Shown here in pieces: positions 21,028 through 30,910 of a stretch of 64,000 nucleotides of DNA. This DNA is from Lysobacteraceae bacterium NML91-0213 (lineage in GTDB: Bacteria; Pseudomonadota; Gammaproteobacteria; Xanthomonadales; Xanthomonadaceae), in contig NWQL01000002.1 of assembly GCA_002798175.1 (NCBI GenBank), forward strand, positions 126,799 to 190,798, written 5' to 3'. The position numbers and the translations under genes are program-made. Position 1 is the stretch's first letter. The number at the start of each line of letters is the position of its first letter. The notes below the pieces were generated by a model that had not been told where the DNA came from, made no database searches, and saw only the letters and a program-made list of their open reading frames with translations.

Positions 21028-21960
21028 TCAGGACGCGAGTGTATCGCGGCTTGCGCGTTCCAGCGCCTGCGCGAGTTCGACGGCGCGGTCGGCGGCGGCG
21101 GCGTGCGTGGCCGACAGCGTGGTCAGCGGCAGGCGCAGGCCATGGCCGATGCCCATCCGCGCCAGCACCGCCTTGACCGGAATCGGGTTCGGCTCGACCC
21201 CGGCGAAGGTGTAGAGCGCCTGCAACTGCCCGTCGAGTGCCTGCGCCTGGGTGCGGCTGCCGCCGGTGGCCAGGTCGCACAGGCGGCGGAATGCCGCCGG
21301 CACCATGTTGGAGACCACCGAGATCACGCCGTCCGCCCCGGCCAGCATGGCCCCGGCCGCCGTGGGGTCGTCGCCACTCAGCACGACGAAGCCGTCACCA
21401 CGCAGCGCCAGCAGTGCCTGCAGGCGCTCGGGCGTGGATACCGCTTCCTTGATGCCGATGATCCCCGGATGCCCGGCCAGTTCCGCCACGGTCTCCGGGA
21501 GCATGTCGCAGCCGGTACGCGGCGGCACGTTGTAGAGCAGCACCGGCAACGCGCCATCGTCGGCCACCGCCCGGTAGTGCGCCACCAGCCCGGCCTGGGT
21601 GGGCCGCACGTACGCCGGCGTTACCACCAGCGCGGCGTCGGCCCCGAGATCGGCGGCGCGCCGGGTCTGCTCGATCGTGCGCGCGGTGGCCGGGTTGCCG
21701 GTGCCGACGATGACCGGCACGCGGCCGGCCACCAGCTGTACCGCGGTGCGCACCAGCAGGTCGAACTCGGGGTGGTAGAGCGCCGCCGCCTCGCCGGTGG
21801 ATCCGGCCACGACGAACGCCTGGGTGCCACCATCGAGCTGTTGCGTGAGCAGCCGCTTCCAGGCGTCGAGGTCGAGTTCGCCGGTGGCGGTGAAGGGGGT
21901 TGCCAGCGCGGTGATACTGCCTGTCGGTCGCAAGGTCTGGTGATCCGGTTGTGCGGGCAA
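21028..21960 (-). CDS. dapA: 4-hydroxy-tetrahydrodipicolinate synthase
   Basis: DapA (310 aa) condenses pyruvate with aspartate semialdehyde in lysine and diaminopimelate synthesis. The TIM-barrel signatures are clear: GSTGEAAAL near residue 54, LYNVPPRTGCD with the active-site tyrosine, and the Schiff-base lysine in GIIGIKEAV. It is paired with bamC and divergent from gcvR, exactly as in E. coli. Confidence 0.96.
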   Translation of the reverse strand: MPAQPDHQTLRPTGSITALATPFTATGELDLDAWKRLLTQQLDGGTQAFVVAGSTGEAAALYHPEFDLLVRTAVQLVAGRVPVIVGTGNPATARTIEQTRRAADLGADAALVVTPAYVRPTQAGLVAHYRAVADDGALPVLLYNVPPRTGCDMLPETVAELAGHPGIIGIKEAVSTPERLQALLALRGDGFVVLSGDDPTAAGAMLAGADGVISVVSNMVPAAFRRLCDLATGGSRTQAQALDGQLQALYTFAGVEPNPIPVKAVLARMGIGHGLRLPLTTLSATHAAAADRAVELAQALERASRDTLAS

Positions 21961-22045
21961 AACCCGCGGAAAATCACGGCATCGCGCCGCGAAGAGCGAG
22001 GATGTTACTTGCGGCCCGGAAGCAGCGGCAAGTATGCTGGCCGCG

Positions 22046-22068
22046 GCGTCCGGAGCCTTTCCGGACGC
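22046..22068 (+). other. Hairpin in the gcvR leader
   Basis: A perfect 9-bp stem GCGTCCGGA / TCCGGACGC with loop GCCTT, 26 nt before the gcvR start. It may be an attenuator or an mRNA-stability element; the sequence alone does not show which. Confidence 0.45.
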
Positions 22069-22094
22069 GCCACCCGACTGCCGCGGATGCCGCC

Positions 22095-22661
22095 TTGACC
22101 GATCCAGATCCCGCCTCCCGGCCTGCGCCGAACGAGAACCACCTGCTGATCAACGCCTATACGACGCATCCCAACTCGCCGCTTCTGGCGGTGAGCCGGC
22201 GGATCGCCGACAGCGGCTGCAACATGGTCGATGCGCGCCTGTCCACGGTGGGCCGCGACGTCTCGGTGACCGCGCTGGCCACCGGCTCGTGGGATGCGGT
22301 GGCCAAGCTCGAGGCGATGCTGGCGCGGCTCGACCGCGACGAGGGCCTGAAGCTGGTGTGGTACCGCACCGGCCCGAAGCCGATGCAGTCCAACCTGCTG
22401 CCCTACGTGGTGGAAGTCATCGCCGCCGACAAGCCGGGCATCCTGTTCCAGCTGGCGGACTTCTTCGACCGCCAGGGCATCACCATCGAAAGCCTGCATT
22501 CCTCGCGCTACCGTGCGATGCAGACCGGTGCGGACATGTTCTCCGCGCAGGTCACCATCGGCGTGCCCGCGGACATGCACATCGCCGCGCTGCGCGATGA
22601 TTTCCTCGAGTTCTGCGACCACCTCAACCTGGACGCGATCATGGACCCGATGAAGTTCTGA
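22095..22661 (+). CDS. gcvR: Glycine cleavage system regulator GcvR (double ACT domain)
   Basis: A 188-aa protein with two ACT domains (about 12-85 and 98-180). The first begins NENHLLINAYTTHPNSPLL and the second YVVEVIAADKPGILFQLADF. GcvR of E. coli binds GcvA and blocks activation of the glycine-cleavage operon; the effector and partner here are inferred. TTG at 22095 is the likely start since upstream codons are not conserved-looking. It is divergent from dapA and followed by bcp, as in E. coli. Confidence 0.85.
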   Translation: MTDPDPASRPAPNENHLLINAYTTHPNSPLLAVSRRIADSGCNMVDARLSTVGRDVSVTALATGSWDAVAKLEAMLARLDRDEGLKLVWYRTGPKPMQSNLLPYVVEVIAADKPGILFQLADFFDRQGITIESLHSSRYRAMQTGADMFSAQVTIGVPADMHIAALRDDFLEFCDHLNLDAIMDPMKF

Positions 22662-22669
22662 CCGGCGGC

Positions 22670-23173
22670 ATGACCACGTTCGACGGATACCGGATGAACC
22701 CAGGCGACACGCTCGACCGCGCCACCCTTGACCTTCCGCTGGCACTGTCCGGCGACGCACGGGCGACGCTTGCCGATTACGCGGGCCGCTGGCTGGTGGT
22801 GTACTTCTACCCGAAGGATTCGACACCGGGCTGCACCACCGAGGGCCTCGACTTCAACGCGCTGCTGCCGCAGTTCGAGGCACTCGACGCGACCGTCCTC
22901 GGCGTGTCGCGCGACTCGGTGAAGTCGCACGACAACTTCTGCGCGAAGCAGGGCTTCCGCTTCCCGCTGGTCAGCGATGCGGACGAGGCGCTGTGCCGCG
23001 CGTTCGACGTGATTCGCGAGAAGAACATGTACGGCCGCAAGGTGCTGGGCATCGAGCGCAGCACCTTTTTGATCGACCCCGACGGGCGCATCGCCCAGGC
23101 CTGGCGCAGGGTGCGCGTGCCGGGCCATGCGCAGGCCGTGCTCGACGCACTCAAGGCAGCCCGCGCCACGTGA
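22670..23173 (+). CDS. bcp: Peroxiredoxin Q / bacterioferritin comigratory protein
   Basis: Bcp (167 aa) reduces hydrogen and organic peroxides using thioredoxin. The peroxidatic cysteine is in DSTPGCTTEG. The cysteine five residues later found in E. coli Bcp is replaced (GLDF). A second cysteine is present in HDNFCAKQGF on the next helix, the arrangement described for the Xylella and Xanthomonas enzymes, where the two form an intramolecular disulphide. It starts 8 nt after gcvR and is probably co-transcribed. Confidence 0.94.
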   Translation: MTTFDGYRMNPGDTLDRATLDLPLALSGDARATLADYAGRWLVVYFYPKDSTPGCTTEGLDFNALLPQFEALDATVLGVSRDSVKSHDNFCAKQGFRFPLVSDADEALCRAFDVIREKNMYGRKVLGIERSTFLIDPDGRIAQAWRRVRVPGHAQAVLDALKAARAT

Positions 23174-23273
23174 TCTCCCCCGCATCGCCTCCCTGTCGCC
23201 GCCCCGCCCCGCGGGCCGCGGCGGCCTGCGGCTGCGCGCATTCCAACCCACCCCTCCCGGACGGACAGCGTCG

Positions 23274-24680
23274 ATGATGATGACCAAGGGCAAGCGGATC
23301 TACGTGCTCGACACCAACGTGCTGATGCACGACCCGACCGCGCTGTTCCGCTTCGAGGAACACGACGTCTACCTGCCGATGCAGGTGATCGAGGAGCTCG
23401 ACAACGGCAAGAAGGGCACCTCCGAGGCGAGCCGAAACGCGCGCCAGGTCAGCCGCTTCATCAACGAGCTGATCGAAGAACAGGGCGCCGACCGCATCGC
23501 CTCCGGGCTGACACTCAACCGCCCGGGCGCGGTGCAGCTGCGCGGCGTGCCCAGCAGCGGTTGCATGCGCTTCCAGACCACCGTGCCCAGCGAGGACAAG
23601 GCCTCGTTCGGCGCGGTCGCGCCCGACAACCGCATCCTCGGCGCGATCCTGCAGCTGCGCCGCGACACCCCCGATGTCCCGGTGGTGTTCGTTTCGAAGG
23701 ACATCAACCTGCGGATCAAGGCGGCGATCGCCGGCATCCCCAGCGAGGACTACGAGAACGACCGCGCGCTCGACGATTTCAGCCTGCTCTACACCGGCGC
23801 GACCGCGCTGCCCGAGGATTTCTGGCAGCGCCACGGCAAGGACCTCAAATCGTGGACCGACCGGGGCCGCACCTGGTACGAGGTGCGCATGGACGAGGAC
23901 GACGACTGGCACCCGAACCAGTTTCTCTACCTGCCCGGCGACGATGAAGCGGAATTCCGCGTGACCCGCGTCGAAGGCGAGCGTGCGGTGCTGCAGATCG
24001 TCGACGACTTCCGCGCCAGCCAGCACGGCGTGTGGGGCATCACCGCGCGCAACCGCGAGCAGAACTTCGCCCTCAACGCATTGATGGACCCGGAGATCGA
24101 CTTCGTCACCCTGCTCGGCACCGCCGGCACCGGCAAGACCCTGCTGGCGCTCGCCGCGGGCCTTGCGCAGGTGATGGACCAGCAGCGCTACCGCGAGATC
24201 ATCATGACCCGCGCCACGGTGTCGGTGGGCGAGGACATCGGCTTCCTGCCCGGCACCGAGGAGGAAAAGATGACCCCGTGGATGGGGGCGCTCACCGACA
24301 ACCTCGAAGTGCTGACCCACAACCAGGAGGGCGGCAGCTGGGGCCGCCAGGCGACCAACGACCTGCTCGCCAGCCGGATCAAGATCCGCGCAATGAACTT
24401 CATGCGCGGGCGCACCTTCCTGTCGCGCTGGCTGATCATCGACGAGGCGCAGAACCTGACGCCCAAGCAGATGAAGACTCTGATCACCCGTGCCGGCCCG
24501 GGCACCAAGATCGTGTGCCTGGGCAACGTCGAGCAGATCGACACGCCCTACCTCACCGAGACCACGTCGGGCCTGACCTACGCGGTCGACCGCTTCAAGG
24601 CCTGGGCGCACAGCGCGCACATCACCCTGCGCCGTGGCGAGCGGTCACGGCTGGCGGATTACGCGTCGGAAGTGCTGTAG
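23274..24680 (+). CDS. phoH: PIN-PhoH fusion protein (PhoH family ATPase)
   Basis: A 468-aa two-domain protein. An N-terminal PIN ribonuclease domain (about 5-140, KRIYVLDTNVLMHDP then VIEELDNGKKG with acidic residues) is joined to a PhoH ATPase domain (about 250-468). That domain has Walker A GTAGTGKT and Walker B in LIIDEAQN. Such PhoH2/YlaK proteins act as ATP-dependent RNA helicase-nucleases. The start is the first of three consecutive ATGs at 23274, 100 nt after bcp. Confidence 0.93.
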   Translation: MMMTKGKRIYVLDTNVLMHDPTALFRFEEHDVYLPMQVIEELDNGKKGTSEASRNARQVSRFINELIEEQGADRIASGLTLNRPGAVQLRGVPSSGCMRFQTTVPSEDKASFGAVAPDNRILGAILQLRRDTPDVPVVFVSKDINLRIKAAIAGIPSEDYENDRALDDFSLLYTGATALPEDFWQRHGKDLKSWTDRGRTWYEVRMDEDDDWHPNQFLYLPGDDEAEFRVTRVEGERAVLQIVDDFRASQHGVWGITARNREQNFALNALMDPEIDFVTLLGTAGTGKTLLALAAGLAQVMDQQRYREIIMTRATVSVGEDIGFLPGTEEEKMTPWMGALTDNLEVLTHNQEGGSWGRQATNDLLASRIKIRAMNFMRGRTFLSRWLIIDEAQNLTPKQMKTLITRAGPGTKIVCLGNVEQIDTPYLTETTSGLTYAVDRFKAWAHSAHITLRRGERSRLADYASEVL

Positions 24681-24694
24681 CGGTTGCAGGAAAC

Positions 24695-24725
24695 GTCCCT
24701 CGCTCCGCAAGGGCGGGTGAGGGCC
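24695..24725. repeat. REP-like palindromic fragment
   Basis: CCCTCGCTCCGC, AAGGGCGGGTGAGGG: an inverted-repeat fragment between two convergent genes. It shares the GGGTGAGGG-type end with the longer element downstream of htpG (60831 onward), and may act as a transcription end. Confidence 0.5.
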
Positions 24726-24733
24726 CTGGCCCG

Positions 24734-26368
24734 CTAGCGCGAACGCACTCCGATCCGCGCTGGCGGCGCGAACGAGTCGCTGCGTGCCGCCGCCCAGAAC
24801 GTGCGGAACACCGCGTGCTCCGGCTCGCCGTCCAGCAGTTCGCGCGGCCGCAGGAAGCGGTAGAGCGCGGCCAGCGAACTGATCTCGGTCGGCGATACCC
24901 GCCGCAGGATGTGCTCCGGGCAGATTTCCGCCGGATGCGACAGGCCGGCCGCGGAGATCAGGTCACGCAGCGCGCGCATGGTGTTCTCGTGGTAACGCTG
25001 CACGCGCAGCGCCTTGTCGGCGACGTCGAGCTGCTTCCAGCGCGCCGGGTCCTGGGTGGCGACGCCTGTGGGGCACTGGTCGTTGTGGCAGCTCAATGCC
25101 TGGATGCAGCCCAGCGCGAACATGAACCCGCGCCCGGCGTTGCACCAGTCCGCACCCATCGCCATCGTGCGCGCGATGTCGAACGCACTGGTGATCCGGC
25201 CGGCGGCGGCAATGCGCACGCGGTCGCGCAGGCCGATGCCGACCAGCGTGTTGTGCACCAGCATCAGGCCCTCGTGCATCGGCACGCCGACGTGGTCGAT
25301 GAACTCGGCAGGCGCCGCGCCGGTGCCGCCCTCGGAGCCGTCGACCACGATGAAGTCCGGCGCGATCCCGGTCTCCAGCATTGCCTTGGCGATGCCGAAC
25401 CATTCCCACGGGTGGCCGATCGCAAGCTTGAAGCCGGTGGGCTTGCCACCCGACAGCTCACGCATGCGCGCGATGAATTCCAGCAGGCCCACCGGCGTAT
25501 CGAATGCCGAATGCTGCGACGGCGAAATGCAGTCCACGCCCTGCAGCACCCCGCGCGCCTCGGCGATCTCCCCGGTCACCTTGGCCGCCGGCAGCAACCC
25601 GCCCTTGCCGGGCTTGGCGCCCTGCGACAGCTTGAGTTCGATCATCCGCACCTGCGGATCCTGCGCGTTCGCGGCGAACCTGCCCGGGTCGAACAGCCCG
25701 GATGCGTTCCGGCAGCCGAAGTAACCGGAGCCGATCTCCCACATGAGGTCGCCGCCATGCACGCGATGGTGGCGCGAGATCGAACCCTCGCCGGTGTCGT
25801 GGTAGAACCCGCCCGCTTTGGCGCCGGCATTGAGCGCGAGGATGGCGTTGGCCGACAGCGAACCGAAGCTCATCGCCGAGATGTTGAACACGCTCGCCGA
25901 GTACGGCTGCGCGCAACCTGCGCCGACCTCGACACGGAAATCATGCTCCTCCAGTTGCGTGGGGCGCAGCGAATGGTTGATCCATTCGAAATCCACCGCG
26001 TACACGTTCTGCTGCGAACCGAACGGACGCACGTCGCTGACCGACTTCGCGCGCTGGTAGACCAGCGCACGCTGCTGGCGCGAGAACGGCACCTCGGCGG
26101 TGTCGCCCTCGATGAAGTACTGGCGCATCTCCGGGCCGATCGATTCCAGCCCGTAGCGGAAATGCGCCAGCAGCGGATAGTTGCGTCTCAGCGTGCTCCG
26201 CTTCTGCAGCACGTCCACGGCACCGATGGTCGCAAGCACCGCGCCAATGGCCGCGCCCCACCACCACTGCGGCCACACCAGGGCCAGGCCGATGCCCACA
26301 AACGTCAGGGCGATTGCCGACCACCACGCGAGATATCGGCCGATGCCGGAAGAGATCGAGATAGCCAT
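24734..26368 (-). CDS. Membrane-anchored FMN-binding glutamate-synthase-like protein
   Basis: A 544-aa protein with two N-terminal membrane helices (about 10-55) followed by a glutamate synthase large-subunit-like TIM barrel (about 90-510). Visible motifs include NISAMSFGSLSANA, the FMN-site segment, and VDGSEGGTGAAPAEF and GADWCNAGRGFMFALGC, with the 3Fe-4S cysteine cluster in QALSCHNDQCPTG. There is no amidotransferase domain. The natural substrate of this family is unclear. ATG at 26368 is preferred to a GTG two codons upstream. Confidence 0.88.
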   Translation of the reverse strand: MAISISSGIGRYLAWWSAIALTFVGIGLALVWPQWWWGAAIGAVLATIGAVDVLQKRSTLRRNYPLLAHFRYGLESIGPEMRQYFIEGDTAEVPFSRQQRALVYQRAKSVSDVRPFGSQQNVYAVDFEWINHSLRPTQLEEHDFRVEVGAGCAQPYSASVFNISAMSFGSLSANAILALNAGAKAGGFYHDTGEGSISRHHRVHGGDLMWEIGSGYFGCRNASGLFDPGRFAANAQDPQVRMIELKLSQGAKPGKGGLLPAAKVTGEIAEARGVLQGVDCISPSQHSAFDTPVGLLEFIARMRELSGGKPTGFKLAIGHPWEWFGIAKAMLETGIAPDFIVVDGSEGGTGAAPAEFIDHVGVPMHEGLMLVHNTLVGIGLRDRVRIAAAGRITSAFDIARTMAMGADWCNAGRGFMFALGCIQALSCHNDQCPTGVATQDPARWKQLDVADKALRVQRYHENTMRALRDLISAAGLSHPAEICPEHILRRVSPTEISSLAALYRFLRPRELLDGEPEHAVFRTFWAAARSDSFAPPARIGVRSR

Positions 26369-26444
26369 CGGCACAGTCTAACGGCGGCGATGTCGTCGCC
26401 CTGCGGCTGCCCGGTGGCGCATGCGCCCTGGCGCGCGCCCGTCG

Positions 26445-27731
<1,287 letters not shown>

Positions 27732-27751
27732 GGGGACGCCTTCTTCGAGGA

Positions 27752-27838
27752 TGGTGCCCGGACCGGGAATCGAACCCGGAAAGCCTTGCGGCTGGCAGAT
27801 TTTAAGTCTGCTGCGTTTACCAGTTTCGCCATCCGGGC
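27752..27838 (-). tRNA. leuZ: tRNA-Leu (UAA)
   Basis: An 87-nt tRNA with encoded CCA. The acceptor stem is GCCCGGA/TCCGGGC, the anticodon loop reads CTTAAAA giving anticodon UAA, there is a long variable arm typical of tRNA-Leu, and the T-loop is GGTTCGATTCC. It is third in the tRNA-Gly, tRNA-Cys, tRNA-Leu series, as in E. coli glyW-cysT-leuZ. Confidence 0.97.
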
Positions 27839-27953
27839 AGGCGCGCATAGGGTGCCTGAGCGCGACCCGCAGCGGAAGCACGCTGTTCCTGCGTTGCACG
27901 CCGTCTCTGGCGACCCGTCGCGTACACGCCTCGACACCGATCCCATCGCGACA

Positions 27954-27972
27954 TGCACAGCGATGCTGTGCA
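27954..27972. repeat. 8-bp perfect inverted repeat upstream of tRNA-Leu
   Basis: TGCACAGC, GAT, GCTGTGCA forms a perfect 8-bp inverted repeat in the 258-nt tRNA-Cys/tRNA-Leu spacer. It could be a hairpin or a protein site. I see no other gene in this spacer. Confidence 0.5.
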
Positions 27973-28005
27973 CATGGTCGAAGCTGCAGGCTGCACAAAG
28001 CAGAA

Positions 28006-28023
28006 GACCCGCTTGCGCGGGTC
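28006..28023 (-). terminator. Hairpin after tRNA-Cys
   Basis: A 7-bp perfect stem GACCCGC / GCGGGTC with a 4-nt loop, followed on the minus strand by the T-rich TCTTCTGCTTT. It lies 73 nt past tRNA-Cys and closely resembles the hairpin after tRNA-Gly. Confidence 0.5.
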
Positions 28024-28096
28024 CCTGTGGCAGCCTGGCATGCATCGCTGCATCCGGTGGCGGCGACACCGGCGGCCTTGGCCGTCGGCTGGTGTC

Positions 28097-28170
28097 TGGA
28101 GGCCTGGGTCGGAATTGAACCGGCGTACGCGGATTTGCAGTCCGCTGCATAACCACTCTGCCACCAGGCC
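28097..28170 (-). tRNA. cysT: tRNA-Cys (GCA)
   Basis: A 74-nt tRNA with encoded CCA. The acceptor arms are GGCCTGG/CCAGGCC, the anticodon loop CTGCAAA gives GCA, and the T-arm contains GGTTCAATTCC. It stands between tRNA-Gly and tRNA-Leu. Confidence 0.97.
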
Positions 28171-28226
28171 GGTGACGCGGTGCGAAGTCTAGCGGAAAAA
28201 ACCGGTGCGCTTCGCGGATAAAACAA

Positions 28227-28244
28227 GACCCCGCAAGCGGGGTC
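28227..28244 (-). terminator. Probable intrinsic terminator after tRNA-Gly
   Basis: Stem GACCCCGC / GCGGGGTC, followed on the minus strand by TTGTTTTATCC, starting 11 nt after tRNA-Gly. The T-rich tail makes this the best intrinsic terminator in the tRNA region. Confidence 0.65.
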
Positions 28245-28254
28245 CTGTGGAAAC

Positions 28255-28330
28255 TGGAGCGGGAAAAGGGGCTCGAACCCTCGACCTCAACCTTGGCAAG
28301 GTTGCGCTCTACCAACTGAGCTATTCCCGC
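28255..28330 (-). tRNA. glyW: tRNA-Gly (GCC)
   Basis: A 76-nt tRNA with encoded CCA. Acceptor GCGGGAA/TTCCCGC, anticodon loop CTTGCCAAG giving GCC, T-arm GGGTTCGAGCCCC. Its first ten bases overlap the 3' end of pgsA, including that gene's stop codon. Confidence 0.97.
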
Positions 28331-28965
28331 GGTGGAGACGAAATTCTAACCTGACTTCGGGTGGTGTCAACACCTTTTTTCTCGTTTTCCATCAGTGCCG
28401 GCCACGCCGCACGCAGATACAGAACGCCCGACCACAGCGTCAACAGCGCAGCACCCGCAAGCAGCCAGTCGCCGATGTGGAAGACCACCTCGCCCATCCA
28501 CGGTGTCGCCCGCGCGGGACGGTCCGGAGTGACCGAATACAGCAGGCACAGCAGTGCCACCATCTGCACCACGGTCTTGAACTTGCCGATCGCGGCGACG
28601 CGCACGGTGGCTCGCTGGCCGAGTTCGGCCATCCACTCGCGCAGCGCCGAGACCGCGATCTCGCGACCCACGATCACCGCCGCCCAGAACGCCATCCACG
28701 GCGTCGGGTGGCCCTGCACGATCAGGAACAACGCCACCGCCACCATCAGCTTGTCGGCCACCGGGTCGAGGAAGGCGCCGAACGCCGATGACTGGTGATA
28801 GCGTCGCGCGATCCAGCCATCCAGCCAGTCGGTGATCGCTGCCAGGCCGAAGATCGCCGCGGAGGCGAAGTTGGTCCATTTGAACGGCAGATAGAAGACC
28901 ACCACCAGAAGCGGAATCATCAGGATCCGCAGCAGGGTCAGCCAGGTGGGGATGGTGAGCTTCAT
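28321..28965 (-). CDS. pgsA: Phosphatidylglycerophosphate synthase
   Basis: PgsA (214 aa) joins CDP-diacylglycerol and glycerol-3-phosphate, the committed step to phosphatidylglycerol and cardiolipin. The CDP-alcohol phosphotransferase motif is spread through ITDWLDGWIARRYHQSSAFGAFLDPVADK (about 43-71), with the conserved Asp residues. Membrane helices follow. Conservation appears to end near ALMENEKK. The last 17 residues (GVDTTRSQVRISSPPRE) are encoded by DNA that also holds the tRNA-Gly promoter and the tRNA 5' end. It starts 3 nt after uvrC. Confidence 0.95.
   Translation of the reverse strand: MKLTIPTWLTLLRILMIPLLVVVFYLPFKWTNFASAAIFGLAAITDWLDGWIARRYHQSSAFGAFLDPVADKLMVAVALFLIVQGHPTPWMAFWAAVIVGREIAVSALREWMAELGQRATVRVAAIGKFKTVVQMVALLCLLYSVTPDRPARATPWMGEVVFHIGDWLLAGAALLTLWSGVLYLRAAWPALMENEKKGVDTTRSQVRISSPPRE
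28343..28370 (-). promoter_or_regulatory. Sigma-70 promoter for tRNA-Gly inside the pgsA 3' end
   Basis: On the minus strand a perfect -35 TTGACA (28370-28365) is followed after 16 nt by -10 TAGAAT (28348-28343), five of six matches to consensus. Initiation would fall near 28336, leaving a leader of about six bases before the tRNA 5' end at 28330. The promoter lies within the last 20 codons of pgsA. Confidence 0.75.
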
Positions 28966-28968
28966 TCG

Positions 28969-30894
28969 TCAGGTCGCGGAGTCGGTGCCGTGCAGGCTGT
29001 CGTAGATGCGTCGCGCCAGCGCGGCGTTGACGCCCTCGACTTGCGCGATTTCCTCGGCACCGGCGGCCTTGAGGCCGGCGAGTCCGCCGAAATGCCGCAA
29101 CAGGTTAGCGCGTCTGCGCGGCCCGATGCCGGGAATGTCCTCCAGCCGGCTCACGCTGCGTGCCTTCTGCCGGCGCCCGCGATGCCCGGTGATGGCGAAC
29201 CGGTGCGCCTCGTCGCGCACCTGCTGCACCAGCTGCAGCCCGGGCGACTCCGCACCCGGCCTGAGTTCGCGCCCATCGGGCAGCAGCAGCGTCTCGTGGC
29301 CGGCCTTGCGTGCCTCCCCCTTCGCCACGCCCACCAGCAGCACGCCGTCGGGGTTGCCACCGCTGCGGGTGGGAATGCCCAGCGACTGCAGGACGTCCCG
29401 CGCCTGAGCCACCTGCCCGGCGCCACCGTCGATCAGCAGCACGTCGGGGAGCACCGCTTCGCGTGGATCCCTGGCCGGCGCGTCGTGCGGCCCCTCCTCC
29501 GCTACCGGCGCCGCGGTGCCGAGTGCGGCCGCGGCGCGCCGGAACCGCCGGCTCAATGCCTGGTGCATCGCCGCGTAGTCATCGCCGGGCACCACCCCGG
29601 TGATGTTGTAGCGCCGGTACTGCGAGCGCACCGGACCCTCGCCATCGAACACCACGCACGAGGCCACGGTGGCCTCGCCCATGGTGTGGCTGATGTCGAA
29701 GCATTCGATGCGCCGTGGCGCGGCTTCCAGACCCAGCAGTTCGCGCAGCGCTTCCAGGCGCGCCTGCTGCGCGGACTGGCTGTCGATGCGCGCCGCCAGC
29801 GACAGCGCCGCATTGCGACGCACCAGTTCCACGTAGCCCGCGCGCTCGCTGCGCACGCTGGTCTTGATCTGCACGCGGCGCCCGGCATTGATCGAGAACG
29901 CTTCCTGCAGCAATGCGACGTCCTCGATGGCGCGGTCGAGCACGATCTCGCGCGGCGGCGGCTGCTCGGCGTAGTACTGCGACACGAATGCCGCCAGCAC
30001 TTCGGCGGGATCCTCGCTGCCTGCGGTACGCGGGAAGAACGCGCGGGTGCCGAGGTTGCGGCCGTCGCGGAAGGCCAGCAGCATCACGCAGGCCTGGCTG
30101 CCCTGCATCGTGCAGGCCAGCACGTCGAGGTCGGCGATGCTGCCGTCGACGTACTGGCGCGCCTGCAGCCCACGGATGGTGGCGATGAGGTCACGCAACG
30201 CGGCGGCCCGCTCGAACTCCAATGCCTCCGATGCCTGTTCCATCGCCTGCGCGAGTTCCTCGTTGAGTTCGCTGCTGCGACCATCGAGGAACAGGCTGGC
30301 GCGGTGCACCGCCCGGGCGTAGTCATCGGGTTCGACGTACCCCACGCACGGCGCGCTGCAGCGCCCGATCTGGTACTGCAGGCACGGCCGCGAGCGGTTG
30401 CGGAACACGCTGTCCTCGCAGCTGCGCAGGCGGAACAGCTTGTGCATGACGTTGAGCGTCTCGCGCACGCTGCTCGCGCTCGGGTATGGCCCGAAGTAGC
30501 GGCCGGGCATCGAGCGCGGGCCCCGGTGGAATGCCAGCCGCGGCCACTCGTCGCCGGTCAGCAGCACGTACGGATAGCTCTTGTCGTCGCGCAGCATCAC
30601 GTTGTAGCGCGGCTTGAGCGACTTGATCAGCTGGTTTTCAAGCAGCAGCGCTTCCGCCTCGGTGCGCGTGGCGGTGACCTCGATGGCCGCGATCTGCGAC
30701 ACCATCGACATGATCCGCGCCGGCTTGGGCGTGGCGCTGAAGTAGTTGGCCACGCGCTTGCGCAGCGACGCGGCCTTGCCGACGTACAGCACCGCGCCGT
30801 CGGCGGCGAGCATGCGGTAGACGCCCGGCGCGGTGCTCAGCGTGCTGACATAGGCCTTGCCGTCGAAGTCCGCCGCGGTGCCGCGCCCGCTCAT
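28969..30894 (-). CDS. uvrC: Excinuclease ABC subunit C
   Basis: UvrC (641 aa) makes both incisions in nucleotide-excision repair. It has an N-terminal GIY-YIG domain (APGVYRMLAADGAVLYVGKA), the central four-cysteine region (QYQIGRCSAPCVGYV), a UVR motif, the RNase-H-like C-terminal domain (IECFDISHTMGE, LLIDGGAGQ) and C-terminal helix-hairpin-helix repeats. The uvrC-pgsA-tRNA order is as in E. coli. Confidence 0.97.
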   Translation of the reverse strand: MSGRGTAADFDGKAYVSTLSTAPGVYRMLAADGAVLYVGKAASLRKRVANYFSATPKPARIMSMVSQIAAIEVTATRTEAEALLLENQLIKSLKPRYNVMLRDDKSYPYVLLTGDEWPRLAFHRGPRSMPGRYFGPYPSASSVRETLNVMHKLFRLRSCEDSVFRNRSRPCLQYQIGRCSAPCVGYVEPDDYARAVHRASLFLDGRSSELNEELAQAMEQASEALEFERAAALRDLIATIRGLQARQYVDGSIADLDVLACTMQGSQACVMLLAFRDGRNLGTRAFFPRTAGSEDPAEVLAAFVSQYYAEQPPPREIVLDRAIEDVALLQEAFSINAGRRVQIKTSVRSERAGYVELVRRNAALSLAARIDSQSAQQARLEALRELLGLEAAPRRIECFDISHTMGEATVASCVVFDGEGPVRSQYRRYNITGVVPGDDYAAMHQALSRRFRRAAAALGTAAPVAEEGPHDAPARDPREAVLPDVLLIDGGAGQVAQARDVLQSLGIPTRSGGNPDGVLLVGVAKGEARKAGHETLLLPDGRELRPGAESPGLQLVQQVRDEAHRFAITGHRGRRQKARSVSRLEDIPGIGPRRRANLLRHFGGLAGLKAAGAEEIAQVEGVNAALARRIYDSLHGTDSAT

Positions 30895-30910
30895 GCCCTG
30901 CCCACAGCCG

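Noticed and set aside
28373..28382. Programmed frameshift at the A-run near the pgsA end
   Set aside because: The run reads GAG AAA AAA GGT, which does not give a good -1 slippery heptamer in this frame, and there is no downstream structure that I can support.
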